DNA from: Alphaproteobacteria bacterium | GTDB lineage: Bacteria; Pseudomonadota; Alphaproteobacteria; Rhizobiales; Devosiaceae | DNA length: 33,845 nucleotides | Reading direction: 5' to 3' | NCBI GenBank assembly: GCA_018818925.1 | Contig: JAHJQZ010000131.1 | Location: forward strand, 1-33,845 | Program-made: the position numbers and the translations under genes | Shown here: positions 26,022 through 33,845 of the stretch, in pieces | Position numbering within the stretch: the stretch's first letter is position 1 | Layout: every line of letters begins with the position of its first letter | Notes under the pieces: generated by a model | The model's database searches: none | What the model saw: the letters and a program-made list of their open reading frames with translations, nothing else | What the model was told of the DNA's origin: nothing

Positions 26022-27503
26022 CTAATTCATCGCTGCCGCTACCGCCGCCGCCGCGTCGGCGAGGCCGATGCCGAATTGGTCGTCGCGTCCTGGCGGGCCG
26101 AGATCGTGCGAGACTTCGGCGAAAATGGCGAGGATGTCGTCGCGGCCGAGGGCCGGATCGCGTTCGAGCATCAGGGCGATGACGCCCGAGACATGCGCCG
26201 TCGCAATGGAGGTGCCGGACAACAGATCGAACCGGGCTTCAGGCATGGGGCTCAGCACGTCGACGCCGGGTGCCGACACCGCGACATAGGCGCCGCGATT
26301 GGCTTCCGCATACAGCCTGTCGCCGGCATCGGTGGCGGTGACGGCGATGGCGTCGCGATGGGCGCCGGGCCAGGCCGGCGGCGCGTCCGGGCCATTGTTG
26401 CCGGCGGCGGCGACGATGATGACGCCCTGCTCGGCGGCGCGATCAAGCATGGTCATGACAAGCGGATCGCGCGGTCCGGCGAAGCTGAGATTGATCAGGC
26501 GGGCGCCCTCGGCGACGGCGACATCGATGGCGGCGGCGATTTCGAAGCTGCCCGACAAGGCCTGGCCGGTTTCGTCGGCATCGAAGGCCCGCACCGAGAC
26601 GAGCGAGGCGCCGGGGGCGATGCCATCGAGGCTTTCGCTCGCCAGCATCAGCCCGGCCAGCGCCGTGCCATGGTCCCGGCTCACGACCGGCGCATCGGCC
26701 ATGACGTCGAACAGGGCGATATGCGCATGGGCGAAGGCTGGCTGCTCGACATCGACGCCGGTATCGATCAGGCCGATGACGATTCCGGCGCCGTCGCCGG
26801 TCTCCTGCGCCACAAGGGCGTTGAGCTTCTTGGGCGCGTATTGCAGGCCCTTCATGTCGGGCGGCGCGGCGGATTGTGCTCCCATGAACAGATATTGCGG
26901 CTGGGCGACGATAAGGCCGGGCACCTCGGCAAGGCGTTCGATCATTTCGATGACGCCGACGCCCTCGGGCAGGCGATAGCGGGCGACAACAATGCCGCCG
27001 AGCGTCAGTTCGCGCCTGCCGATCAGGACGAGGCCGAAACGCTCCGCGATCTCCTTGTCGATCAGCCGGTCGAGCGGCACGCCCGGGCGCGGTTCGAGGA
27101 TCAGCACTAGGCTATTGGGATCGTATTGCGCATCAAGGATAACCGGCCGGCCGTCGAACACCGACGGGCGGGCAGGCGGCGTTGGAACGTCGCGAAATTC
27201 GGGACGCGGCAGCGGCAGGGGCACGTCGGCAAAAAGCACGGTCGGGGCAACGACACGCGTGACGGGCGGCTTCCGCGTCGTCGGCGCGGTCGTTTGCGGC
27301 GTTTGCTCCGCCTCGCGAGCGTCCTCGATGGCCTGCTGGGCGGCGAGTCTGGCCGCCTGGGTCACGAAAGTGCCGACGACCCTGCCGAAATTGACGCCGC
27401 CACCCTGGTTGGTCTTGCCGCCGGTCCTGTTGTCCTCCGCCAGGGTGGGCAGGCTTAAAAGGACCGAGACGAAGAGGGCAAGAGCAAGGGATTTTCCGAT
27501 CAT
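26022..27503 (-). CDS. exported S8-family (subtilisin-like) serine protease
   Basis: 493 residues. A signal peptide (MIGKSLALALFVSVLLSLPTLA) is followed by a Pro-rich region (65-125) and an I9-like propeptide segment (about 131-206, ending VAQPQYLF). The peptidase domain has the full triad: D247 in GLIDTGVD, H278 in RDHGTALAG and S432 in LSGTSIATAHVSG, plus the oxyanion Asn in AAAGNNG (about 369). It should be an active periplasmic or secreted endopeptidase. Its ATG is 13 bp after the anti-sigma stop codon, on the same strand, so it is the third gene of the sigma/anti-sigma operon. It may degrade the anti-sigma factor's periplasmic part or be an effector of the response; both are inference. 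Confidence 0.94.
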   Translation of the reverse strand: MIGKSLALALFVSVLLSLPTLAEDNRTGGKTNQGGGVNFGRVVGTFVTQAARLAAQQAIEDAREAEQTPQTTAPTTRKPPVTRVVAPTVLFADVPLPLPRPEFRDVPTPPARPSVFDGRPVILDAQYDPNSLVLILEPRPGVPLDRLIDKEIAERFGLVLIGRRELTLGGIVVARYRLPEGVGVIEMIERLAEVPGLIVAQPQYLFMGAQSAAPPDMKGLQYAPKKLNALVAQETGDGAGIVIGLIDTGVDVEQPAFAHAHIALFDVMADAPVVSRDHGTALAGLMLASESLDGIAPGASLVSVRAFDADETGQALSGSFEIAAAIDVAVAEGARLINLSFAGPRDPLVMTMLDRAAEQGVIIVAAAGNNGPDAPPAWPGAHRDAIAVTATDAGDRLYAEANRGAYVAVSAPGVDVLSPMPEARFDLLSGTSIATAHVSGVIALMLERDPALGRDDILAIFAEVSHDLGPPGRDDQFGIGLADAAAAVAAAMN

Positions 27504-27516
27504 TGTTCCGCTTCCG

Positions 27517-28158
27517 TCAGCGCAACTGGAAGAATTGCGTCAATTGCTCCGATCGACCGAAGGCCGAGAGCGCGGCCCGGCCGTCCGCGCTGTCCCTGGC
27601 GCCGACGACGAACATGCCGCCGGGCTTGGGGCCGTCGAGGATGACGAGGTCGAGTTCGGCGAGGCGGGCGGCAATGGCGCTCATCTCGGCGCCGGCGGCG
27701 AATACGACCAGCGCCGTCGGCCCGGCAAAGGTTCCGGCCTGGCCGCTGGCGGTCTGGTATTCGGCCGGCGCCTTTTGGCCGGAATAAACGATGTAGCCGG
27801 CCTGAAGGGCGACGACGGCGCAAAGGGCCGCCGCGCCGGCCAGGGCATAGCGCGGCGACAGCATGTTCCAGATGCGTTCGACAAGGCCGGGCGCGCGGGC
27901 GGCGGAAGGCGCGGCGCCGATTTCGCTCATCAGTTTGTCGAGCACCTGCCGCGACGGCATGCCGAGCGTCTCGGCATCGCTGCGCGTCAGTTCCAGTTCC
28001 TCGGTGACGCGGGCCAGCAGGCCGGCCGCGTCGTCGGCGCGGGTCAGCCAGGACTCGACCGCCTGACGGTCGGCCTCGCCGAGCGTGCCGTTGACATAGA
28101 ACGGCAGCAGGAGTTCGGCCTCGTCCGCGGGCAATTTCGTCTCGATGTGTTCATTCAT
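27517..28158 (-). CDS. membrane-anchored anti-sigma factor
   Basis: 213 residues. The cytoplasmic N-terminus has the anti-sigma pattern AELLLPFYVNGTLGEADRQ (about 15-33) but no HxxxCxxC zinc motif. One membrane helix follows (about 110-130: YALAGAAALCAVVALQAGYIVY). The periplasmic part of about 80 residues has no domain I recognise. The ATG at 28158 overlaps the sigma-factor stop codon (ATGA). The topology is that of RseA-like factors, released when the periplasmic part is cut; the protease encoded 13 bp downstream is a natural candidate for cleaving it, which is speculation. Confidence 0.88.
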   Translation of the reverse strand: MNEHIETKLPADEAELLLPFYVNGTLGEADRQAVESWLTRADDAAGLLARVTEELELTRSDAETLGMPSRQVLDKLMSEIGAAPSAARAPGLVERIWNMLSPRYALAGAAALCAVVALQAGYIVYSGQKAPAEYQTASGQAGTFAGPTALVVFAAGAEMSAIAARLAELDLVILDGPKPGGMFVVGARDSADGRAALSAFGRSEQLTQFFQLR

Positions 28159-28718
28159 GGCCAACCTCTGTCGATCCCCGCGCGCCGGAAGTGCTCGGAC
28201 AATTGCTTGCGGGCGTGGAACATGCGGGTCTTCACCGTGTTCTCGGGGATATCGAGCATCTTGGCGATCTCGGCGACCGAACAGTCCTGGTAATAGACGA
28301 GATCGATGATTTCGCGATGCGCGTCCGAGAGCTTGTCGATGCATTTGCGCATCACGACGCCCTTGTCCTTTTTTGCCGTCAGCACGTCCTGGGTATCGCT
28401 TTCATCCTCTTGTTCGAAGCCCGCGTCGTCGTCGAGCGGCGCTTCGGTTTTCTTGCGCAAGACGCTGATGGCCTCGTTGCGGGCGATGGACAGAAGCCAG
28501 GTGGAAACCCGCGCCTGTCCTCCGTAGCTCGCCGCCTTCTGCCAGACCTTCAAAAAGGTCTCGGAGACAACGTCCTCAGCCAACGTCTCGTTTCGGGCGA
28601 GGCGCAGAACGAAGCGGTAGACGCGCACGCTGTGGGTCATGTAGAGGGCCCTCAGCGCGGCGCTGTCGCGCCTGGCTATGCGGGCCACAAGCTCCCTGTC
28701 GCGGACATCGGTCTGCAT
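28155..28718 (-). CDS. ECF-family RNA polymerase sigma factor
   Basis: 187 residues. Region 2 (about 25-92) contains the -10-recognition part AEDVVSETFLKVWQKAASY and STWLLSIARNEAISVLR. An acidic linker (DDDAGFEQEDESDTQD, about 96-112) follows, and region 4 (about 128-178) has the helix-turn-helix SVAEIAKMLDIPENTVKTRM. It should direct RNA polymerase to envelope or stress promoters once freed from the anti-sigma factor. The subgroup is uncertain. First gene of sigma/anti-sigma/protease. A likely promoter for the factor itself is at 28743-28769. Confidence 0.95.
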   Translation of the reverse strand: MQTDVRDRELVARIARRDSAALRALYMTHSVRVYRFVLRLARNETLAEDVVSETFLKVWQKAASYGGQARVSTWLLSIARNEAISVLRKKTEAPLDDDAGFEQEDESDTQDVLTAKKDKGVVMRKCIDKLSDAHREIIDLVYYQDCSVAEIAKMLDIPENTVKTRMFHARKQLSEHFRRAGIDRGWP

Positions 28719-28742
28719 CGATCGGCCTTGCCGTTACTGTTT

Positions 28743-28769
28743 GGACGCATGAACGGGAAAAAAGGTTCA
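28743..28769 (-). promoter_or_regulatory. ECF-type promoter of the sigma-factor gene (probable autoregulation)
   Basis: Read on the minus strand: TGAACC (28769-28764), 16-bp spacer with a T6 run, CGTCC (28747-28743). The AAC core at -35 and CGT(C) at -10 with 16-bp spacing are typical of ECF promoters. It is 24 bp upstream of the sigma gene start. Confidence 0.55.
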
Positions 28770-28815
28770 CCGGATTGTGCACGGCTTTTTGTGCAATGAA
28801 AACTGGCTCGCACGC

Positions 28816-28842
28816 AAAAGAAGAGGCCCGCCGAAGCGGGCC
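28816..28842 (-). terminator. Rho-independent terminator of tag
   Basis: On the minus strand, GGCCCGC-TTCG-GCGGGCC (28842-28825) is a 7-bp stem with a TTCG tetraloop. It is followed by TCTTCTTTT, a T-rich run. It lies 70 bp after the tag stop codon. Confidence 0.82.
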
Positions 28843-28912
28843 GAGTCGGAGTTGACTTGGGAGGAGCGGCAATCCGCTTTCGTCCATCGGACGCGGGCGG
28901 CGACGGAAAGGT

Positions 28913-29533
28913 TCAAACCGGTTTTGCCGGAACCGGCAGGACCAGGCGCGCCCGTGCTGCCAGAAGCGGCGCGCGACAGTGGCAGGTCTCGACATGGTCG
29001 TTGACCAGGCCCATGGCCTGCATGAAGGCATAGCAGGTGGTCGGCCCGACGAAACGCCAGCCGCGCTTCTTGAGGTCCTTCGACAGGGCGCGCGACGCCG
29101 GCGTTTCGGCAAGACGCGACAGTGTCTGCCAGGAGAACTCGGTCGGGCGTGCCTCCACTTCCGGCTCGAACCGCCAGAAAAAGGCGGCGAGCGAGCCGAA
29201 CTCGTCACGCAAGGCCAAGGCGCGGCCAGCATTGTTGATCGTGGCGAGAATCTTGCCGCGATGCCGGACGATGCCGGTATCGGTGAGAAGCCGGTCGACA
29301 TCGGCCTCGGTGTAGCGGGCGATCCTGGCGAAATCGAATCCGTCGAAGGCGCGGCGGAAATTCTCGCGCTTTCTGAGGATCGTCAGCCAGCTCAGCCCGG
29401 ACTGGAAGCCTTCGAGACAGATCTTTTCGAACAGGCGATGATCGTCGACCACCGGACGACCCCATTCCTCGTCGTGATAGGCGCGGTAGATCGGATCGGT
29501 TCCCGCCCAGGGGCAGCGGTCCTTCTCGGTCAT
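28913..29533 (-). CDS. tag: DNA-3-methyladenine glycosylase I
   Basis: 206 residues. Tag removes 3-methyladenine from alkylated DNA in base excision repair. The zinc ligands are in place: C7, H20, H180 and C184, with spacing as in E. coli Tag. The substrate-pocket segments RCPWAGTDPIYRAYHDEEWG, EGFQSGLSW and GPTTCYAFMQAMGLVNDH are intact. I chose ATG 29533 because it gives the family N-terminus MTEKDRCPW. It is divergent from the L,D-transpeptidase gene. Confidence 0.96.
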   Translation of the reverse strand: MTEKDRCPWAGTDPIYRAYHDEEWGRPVVDDHRLFEKICLEGFQSGLSWLTILRKRENFRRAFDGFDFARIARYTEADVDRLLTDTGIVRHRGKILATINNAGRALALRDEFGSLAAFFWRFEPEVEARPTEFSWQTLSRLAETPASRALSKDLKKRGWRFVGPTTCYAFMQAMGLVNDHVETCHCRAPLLAARARLVLPVPAKPV

Positions 29534-29664
29534 CGCGTGTCTCCGGCTTCTTTCAGGGCGCATGAATAGCACAGGTCGTGACAGGGAATGGCAGGAGCAG
29601 AATCGGCCCTGCTCGGCAGTCGGACAGACGTTTTGCGTTGCAGCTCACGACAAATTCAACGCGC

Positions 29665-29680
29665 TTAACCGGATGCTAAC
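29665..29680 (+). promoter_or_regulatory. weak CtrA-like site upstream of the L,D-transpeptidase gene
   Basis: TTAA-N7-CTAAC (29665-29680), one mismatch from the CtrA full site TTAA-N7-TTAAC. It is 105 bp before the ATG at 29785, in the gap between divergent genes. Confidence 0.25.
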
Positions 29681-29784
29681 CACTTCCATTCACGCAAAAT
29701 TGCCTGTTGCGAGCGATCCTGTCGACAAGGGGGCATGCCCCGCATTGCGCTTGCCGTGACGAGAGTTCGGAGTTTTTGTCGATC

Positions 29785-30405
29785 ATGGTGCATTGGAACC
29801 GCCACCGCCAGGCCGCAGCCCTGGCTGCTGCCATTCTGACGGCCGCCCTTGGAGTAGCCGAAGCTGCGACGCGCAGCCTGCCGGTGCCGCCGCCGGCTGG
29901 CGTGACAGTTTCGGCGAAAGGCCGCCCCAACGCGCTGACGCTCACGACCGAGTCCCAGCTGCCGCCATCGCTGCTGCGCCAGGTGGTGCCATACGCCACG
30001 GCGGAAAAACCGGGCACGATCATCGTCAATACCGGCGAAAAGCACCTCTATCTCGTGCTCGGCAAGGGTCTGGCCATGCGCTACGGCATTGGCGTCGCCC
30101 GCACCGGCTTCGAATGGTCGGGCTCACACGCCATAACCGCCAAAAGGACTTGGCCCGACTGGACGCCGCCTCCGGAAATGCTCGAGCGCCGCCCCGACAT
30201 CCCCACCTATATGGAAGGCGGGCTTGATAATCCCCTCGGGGCCCGCGCCCTTTACATTGGTTCGACGCTCTACCGTATCCACGGCACCAACGAACCCTGG
30301 ACCATCGGCGGAAACGTGTCGTCCGGCTGCATCCGGCTGACCAATGAGGATGTAAAGGACCTTTACGCCCGCGCTAAAATTGGCGCGAAGGTGATTGTCT
30401 TTTAG
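29785..30405 (+). CDS. L,D-transpeptidase (YkuD domain)
   Basis: 206 residues. The N-terminus MVHWNRHRQAAALAAAILTA is a signal peptide or anchor, so the enzyme acts on peptidoglycan in the periplasm, making 3-3 crosslinks or attaching proteins. The YkuD domain runs from about residue 76 to 206 with the catalytic H166 (YRIHGTNEPWTIGG) and C182 (SSGCIRLTNEDV). The size and the Rhizobiales context match the short L,D-transpeptidases common in that order. Upstream in-frame starts exist, but ATG 29785 is the one that places the hydrophobic segment near the N-terminus. Confidence 0.94.
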   Translation: MVHWNRHRQAAALAAAILTAALGVAEAATRSLPVPPPAGVTVSAKGRPNALTLTTESQLPPSLLRQVVPYATAEKPGTIIVNTGEKHLYLVLGKGLAMRYGIGVARTGFEWSGSHAITAKRTWPDWTPPPEMLERRPDIPTYMEGGLDNPLGARALYIGSTLYRIHGTNEPWTIGGNVSSGCIRLTNEDVKDLYARAKIGAKVIVF

Positions 30406-30458
30406 TTAGGGATTTGGCGCCAGACTCGCGCATGTCCTTGCAATCGGTTGGTCCGAAC

Positions 30459-32264
30459 ATGTTCGCTCGGCTGTTCAAGCGTTTCGCGCGCGACGATCGT
30501 GGCGTGTTCGCCGTCATTTTCGCCGTCATGGCCATCTCGCTGACGGCCATGGCCGGCGCCGTTGTCGATTACGTGCTGGTCGACCAGGTGCGCGCGCGTT
30601 CGCAGATTGCCCTCGATGCCGCGGCGCTGGCGCTGCAACCGGAGATCTATACCAAAGACAAGGCGCAGTTGCAGATAGCGGCGCAGGCACTGCTGAGCGA
30701 GCGCATCACCGATCCGGGCGTTTCCGCCATTGTCGACGCGGTCGATGTGAACACCGACAATGGCCAGCTGCTGCTCAGGGCCGAACTGAAGGTGCCGATG
30801 GCCTTCGTCGCCCTGGTCGGCATCGACCAAATGACCACCCAGATCATCTCGCAGGTGACGCGCAAGAAGCTGCATATCGAGGCGTCTTTCGTTCTCGACA
30901 ATTCCGGCTCGATGGGCGGCACCAAGATCGCCAGTCTCAAGACGGCCGCCATCAATGCAATAAACATCCTGTTCTACGGCACCAGTTCACCGGCCACCGG
31001 CGCGGTCAAGAACCCAAACACACATGTGGCCATCGTGCCCTTCACCTTTTTCGTCAATGCCGGCGCGAGCTTGAAGAATGAAACCTGGGTCGATCGGGCC
31101 GGCAACACCGCCTATGCCAACGACAATCTTGACAATGACAACGACGATTTGGTGCAGACGCTGCAGCAGATCGACCGGATCGCTTTGATCGAGTCGATGA
31201 CGGGACAGAGCTGGAAGGGCTGTTTCGAATCGCGGCCTTACCCCTATAGCGTCGACGACACGACGCCCTCAGCCGCCAATCCAGACACGCTTTTCCTGCC
31301 CGAATTCGCGCCCGACGAGCCGGGAAGCGCCGGCAGTCCCGATTCCGGCTTCAACAATTCCTATGTCAACGATTCGCCGAGTTCGTGCGATGTGACGCTC
31401 GGCACCTGCACCTGTTCCTACCAGACCACCAGACCGAGCTGGTGCCACTCGTCCTGGTGCACCACGACCACCAAGGTGTGCAGCTATGTCGACACCAACG
31501 GCACCAGCCAGTCGTGTTCGTGCGGTGGCAGTTCGATGAGCTGCACGCTGATCTATACGCCCACTGGGCTCTCCAATCGTGAGAAGCAGGAACGCATCTG
31601 CAAATACGCTGGCGCCAGCGTCGACCTGACCGCTTCGGGACATGAAGACTATACGCAAGGCCCGAATGCCGGCTGCCCGAATGCCAGCATCCAGCCGCTG
31701 ACCGACAACGTCTTGACGCTGACCACCAAGGTCAATGGAATGGTTGCCGATGGCGGCACCAACATCCACGAGGGTGTGGCCTGGGGTTTCCGCACGCTAT
31801 CACCAACCTTGCCCTTCACCGAAGGCAGGAATTACGGCACCGCCACGTCCAAGGTCATCATCATGATGACCGACGGCGAGAACACCTATTGGCACATCGA
31901 TCGGCGCAACGACCCCTGGGCCACGCCGAACATGAACGGCACCTACTATTACATGCCCTATGGCTACCAGTACAACGACCGCCTGACCATGCATCCGGGC
32001 AGCACGGCCTACCAGAATTCCGATGGAGACGCCCTGCAGCTCAAGATGAACACCCTGACGCTCGAGGCCTGCACCAATGCCAAGAATGCCGGCATCACCA
32101 TCTACACGATCGGTTTGCAGTCGCCGAACCAGACGACGACCAACATGCTGACATCCTGCGCCTCCGAGCCGTCCAAGGCCTACTTCCCGACCCAGGCCTC
32201 CGAGCTCAACACGGTTTTCACCTCCATCGCCGAACAGCTTTCGCAGCTGCGCATCGAGAAATAG
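30459..32264 (+). CDS. TadG-like pilus assembly protein with vWA domain and Cys-rich insert
   Basis: 601 residues from ATG 30459; 30432 (ATG) or 30414 (TTG) are also possible. The start FARDDRGVFAVIFAVMAISLTAMAGAVVDY is a TadE/TadG-type N-terminal membrane segment with the helical surface R-D-x-R-G. A vWA domain begins near residue 145 with the MIDAS motif LDNSGSMGG and later IIMMTDGENTYW. Between the MIDAS and the second vWA half lies a long insert. It contains nine Cys in residues 310-362, with CTC and CSC pairs, which I have not seen in typical TadG. The protein would sit in the inner membrane with the vWA part outside, helping Flp/tad pili or adhesion. No other tad gene is in the window. 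Confidence 0.85.
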   Translation: MFARLFKRFARDDRGVFAVIFAVMAISLTAMAGAVVDYVLVDQVRARSQIALDAAALALQPEIYTKDKAQLQIAAQALLSERITDPGVSAIVDAVDVNTDNGQLLLRAELKVPMAFVALVGIDQMTTQIISQVTRKKLHIEASFVLDNSGSMGGTKIASLKTAAINAINILFYGTSSPATGAVKNPNTHVAIVPFTFFVNAGASLKNETWVDRAGNTAYANDNLDNDNDDLVQTLQQIDRIALIESMTGQSWKGCFESRPYPYSVDDTTPSAANPDTLFLPEFAPDEPGSAGSPDSGFNNSYVNDSPSSCDVTLGTCTCSYQTTRPSWCHSSWCTTTTKVCSYVDTNGTSQSCSCGGSSMSCTLIYTPTGLSNREKQERICKYAGASVDLTASGHEDYTQGPNAGCPNASIQPLTDNVLTLTTKVNGMVADGGTNIHEGVAWGFRTLSPTLPFTEGRNYGTATSKVIIMMTDGENTYWHIDRRNDPWATPNMNGTYYYMPYGYQYNDRLTMHPGSTAYQNSDGDALQLKMNTLTLEACTNAKNAGITIYTIGLQSPNQTTTNMLTSCASEPSKAYFPTQASELNTVFTSIAEQLSQLRIEK

Positions 32265-32338
32265 CGCGTCGGCGGATAAGCGACTGGCGGCTCGACAGCG
32301 TGCCGGTCTGCATGACATTGCGTCTGATGGTTTGGGAG

Positions 32339-32415
32339 TGGTACCGCCTCTCCGGATTGAACGGAGGACCTCTAGATCCACAATCTAGCGCTCTAACCAA
32401 CTGAGCTAAGGCGGC
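32339..32415 (-). tRNA. tRNA-His (anticodon GTG), alphaproteobacterial type without G-1
   Basis: A 77-nt cloverleaf on the minus strand with encoded CCA (32341-32339). The acceptor GCCGCCT pairs with AGGCGGT, G1 opposite U72 as a wobble pair. The anticodon loop is TTGTGGA with stem CTAGA/TCTAG, and the T stem is CTCCG/CGGAG. The base before G1 is T, so no G-1 is encoded; the discriminator is A73, and T20a is present in the D loop (AGTTGGTTA). These are the identity features described for Caulobacter tRNA-His. Confidence 0.97.
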
Positions 32416-32509
32416 AGGTCACGAAACCGGCGGGAACATAGGGCGCGGCGCCGGCCCTTGCAAGGGGCGATTTCCGCCCTGTCCTGTCCACAACATATCG
32501 GTGCGCGGC

Positions 32510-32517
32510 TTAACCAT
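32510..32517 (+). promoter_or_regulatory. CtrA half-site upstream of the sensor kinase gene
   Basis: TTAACCAT (32510-32517), the 8-mer CtrA half-site, 133 bp before the ATG at 32651. Single 8-mers occur by chance, so support is limited. Confidence 0.3.
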
Positions 32518-32650
32518 CTCGACAGTTCCGCTGTCCGGAGGCAGGTTCGCATATGGACCCCCGGTGCCCTATCCGATATCTAAACAAGACGTGAACACTC
32601 GGGCCCATCTGTGCCGGAACAAGACGCTTTTTGCCATTGATGGACCTTTT

Positions 32651-33845
32651 ATGACGTCACCCTGGCTCAATTCAGACTCCGAACGACAGGCCGCCGCCCT
32701 GCTGGCGGACGATCGTCCGGCATGGATCTGGGCATCGGAAGACGAACGCCTTGTCTGGCGCAACCGTGCCGCGCTGGCCTATGAGGCGTCCCACCGGCGC
32801 GCCGCGGGCGAGCGACTGGTGCCGGTCGCCCGCCAGATTCCGCGAGCGATCCGGCTCGGTGTGCCCAACCGGCCGAGCCGGGCGCGGCTGCAGTTCACCC
32901 TTGGGCGCAAGCCGATCTCCGAAACCTGTACCTGCACGCCGCTTTTGATCGAGGGCGGACCGCCGGCTCTTCTGGTGGTGATGGCCGACAAGGTGTCGGA
33001 CGCCGAAATGGCACTGATCGCGTTCGATGCCGACAGCCTGCGCCCCTTTGCCGGCGGCGCGGCGCATTTCGTGCTGACCGGGGCCGACGGCAGCGTGCTC
33101 GCCAGCGGCGGCGACGGCAGAGCCCGCCTGACGGCGCGGCAGAAGCCGGCACTGGAATTGCCGGCCGGCGCCGGACAAAGCCGGTTTGCGATCTTTCCCG
33201 AAGCCGCGGCCGAGGCTGAAATCCCACCAGTGCCGGCACCGGCCGCCCCGCCTATCGAAGCGCTCGTTCCGGACGAGACCGCAATGGTGCTCCAGCAGGC
33301 GGCCGCGCGGACCGCCGGCGGCACGCAGGTGGCGCAAGCGGCCAGCGATACTGAAGACGGCGGCAGCAAGCTGTCCTCGCTACTCGACCGGCTCGACAGT
33401 AGCCAGGTGCTGTACCAGCCACTCGACGACAGCGACGACGGCATTCTGGCGCCGCCGCAGGCCGATGCGCCGCAGGCCGACGCCGTTGTCGAACCGCAAG
33501 GCAAACGCATTCCAGAGCCCGAACTAGCAAGTCCGCCCCTCACCGCGGCGGCAGCGGCGGAAATGGGCGCACCGACTGAGCCCAGGCCCGTGGCGCCGGC
33601 GGCATCCGAAAGGCGGGATGACGGGAACACCGACGAGGCCGAGACGGGCGGGGGCGAGGATTCCGTTCCGGTGCGGCTGTGGCGCGTCATCGGCCGCGGT
33701 TTTACGCCGCGCGGCGGCGAGTCGGTTTCCACCGAGGGCTTCGGTACGACCAGGAACCGAGACACCTCTTTTGCGGCGCATGCGGGAGACGACGGGCAGC
33801 AGGCCGGCCCGTTCGGCGACAGCCATGAGCGGACGTTCCGCAAAG
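32651..33845 (+). CDS. large sensor histidine kinase, PAS-type, N-terminal part (cut by window edge)
   Basis: 398 codons are present and the frame is open to the right edge. There is no signal peptide or membrane helix. The N-terminal part (ADDRPAWIWASEDERLVWRN, then RLQFTLGRKPISETCTCTPL) resembles the PAS-like N-terminus of the large cytoplasmic kinases of Rhizobiales, in which PAS, HisKA and HATPase domains follow a long Ala/Pro-rich linker. Such a linker is seen from about residue 200 on. PdhS and PleC/DivJ-like cell-cycle kinases are candidates. No kinase motif lies inside the window, so the call rests on the N-terminal resemblance alone. Confidence 0.55.
   Translation, partial: MTSPWLNSDSERQAAALLADDRPAWIWASEDERLVWRNRAALAYEASHRRAAGERLVPVARQIPRAIRLGVPNRPSRARLQFTLGRKPISETCTCTPLLIEGGPPALLVVMADKVSDAEMALIAFDADSLRPFAGGAAHFVLTGADGSVLASGGDGRARLTARQKPALELPAGAGQSRFAIFPEAAAEAEIPPVPAPAAPPIEALVPDETAMVLQQAAARTAGGTQVAQAASDTEDGGSKLSSLLDRLDSSQVLYQPLDDSDDGILAPPQADAPQADAVVEPQGKRIPEPELASPPLTAAAAAEMGAPTEPRPVAPAASERRDDGNTDEAETGGGEDSVPVRLWRVIGRGFTPRGGESVSTEGFGTTRNRDTSFAAHAGDDGQQAGPFGDSHERTFRK

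Overview
The window is high-GC, gene-dense DNA from an alphaproteobacterium, most likely a member of the Hyphomicrobiales (Rhizobiales). The evidence is: a histidine tRNA of the alphaproteobacterial kind (no G-1, U72, A73, U20a) with a matching divergent HisRS; short HisG paired with HisZ; a CIRCE-controlled groESL operon; CtrA-like TTAA-N7-TTAA boxes; a TadG-type vWA protein; and the start of a large sensor kinase resembling those of Rhizobiales. No phage, insertion sequence, CRISPR array or plasmid gene is visible. The backbone is chromosomal housekeeping, carrying several regulatory and envelope genes.

Layout. (1) 1-9017, all minus: HAD hydrolase, ribF, ileS, lspA, a small lipoprotein, rluB, rsmD (cut by the window edge). 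(2) 9039-12223: a membrane protein with a degenerate EAL domain (minus), a degenerate NtrC-type regulator (plus) and a DUF427 protein (minus). (3) 12319-16718, plus: groES-groEL with promoter, CIRCE and terminator, then an OmpR-family response regulator overlapping its histidine kinase. (4) 16856-20525, plus: a four-EF-hand protein behind a CtrA-like box, a secreted Sel1-repeat protein and a secreted fasciclin protein. (5) 20596-24990, minus: hisS-hisZ-hisG plus a TSUP transporter. (6) 24991-26021: a poor stretch with one possible DUF1127-like small gene and a palindromic repeat. (7) 26022-28718, minus: ECF sigma factor, membrane anti-sigma factor and an exported subtilisin-like protease in one operon. 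(8) 28913-33845: tag (minus), an L,D-transpeptidase and a TadG-like vWA protein (plus), tRNA-His (minus) and the N-terminal part of a large sensor kinase (plus, cut by the window edge).

The most unusual signal is a family of palindromic repeats (unit about 50-59 bp, GGCCCCCTCACCC ... ACCTCTCCC-n-GGGAGAGGT) present as three two-unit composites. One sits in frame inside ileS and adds about 44 residues to an essential enzyme. One replaces the upstream region of lspA, so that the only start codon keeping the first membrane helix lies inside the repeat. One lies beyond the protease operon. A second repeat family fills the hisS-hisZ gap and reaches the hisZ ribosome binding site. In addition, hisS and ileS each contain an internal segment whose base and codon use look unlike the rest of the gene.

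The other candidate system is the sigma/anti-sigma/protease operon, which has a plausible ECF-type promoter just upstream of its own sigma gene. All calls come from reading the sequence; no database search was run.
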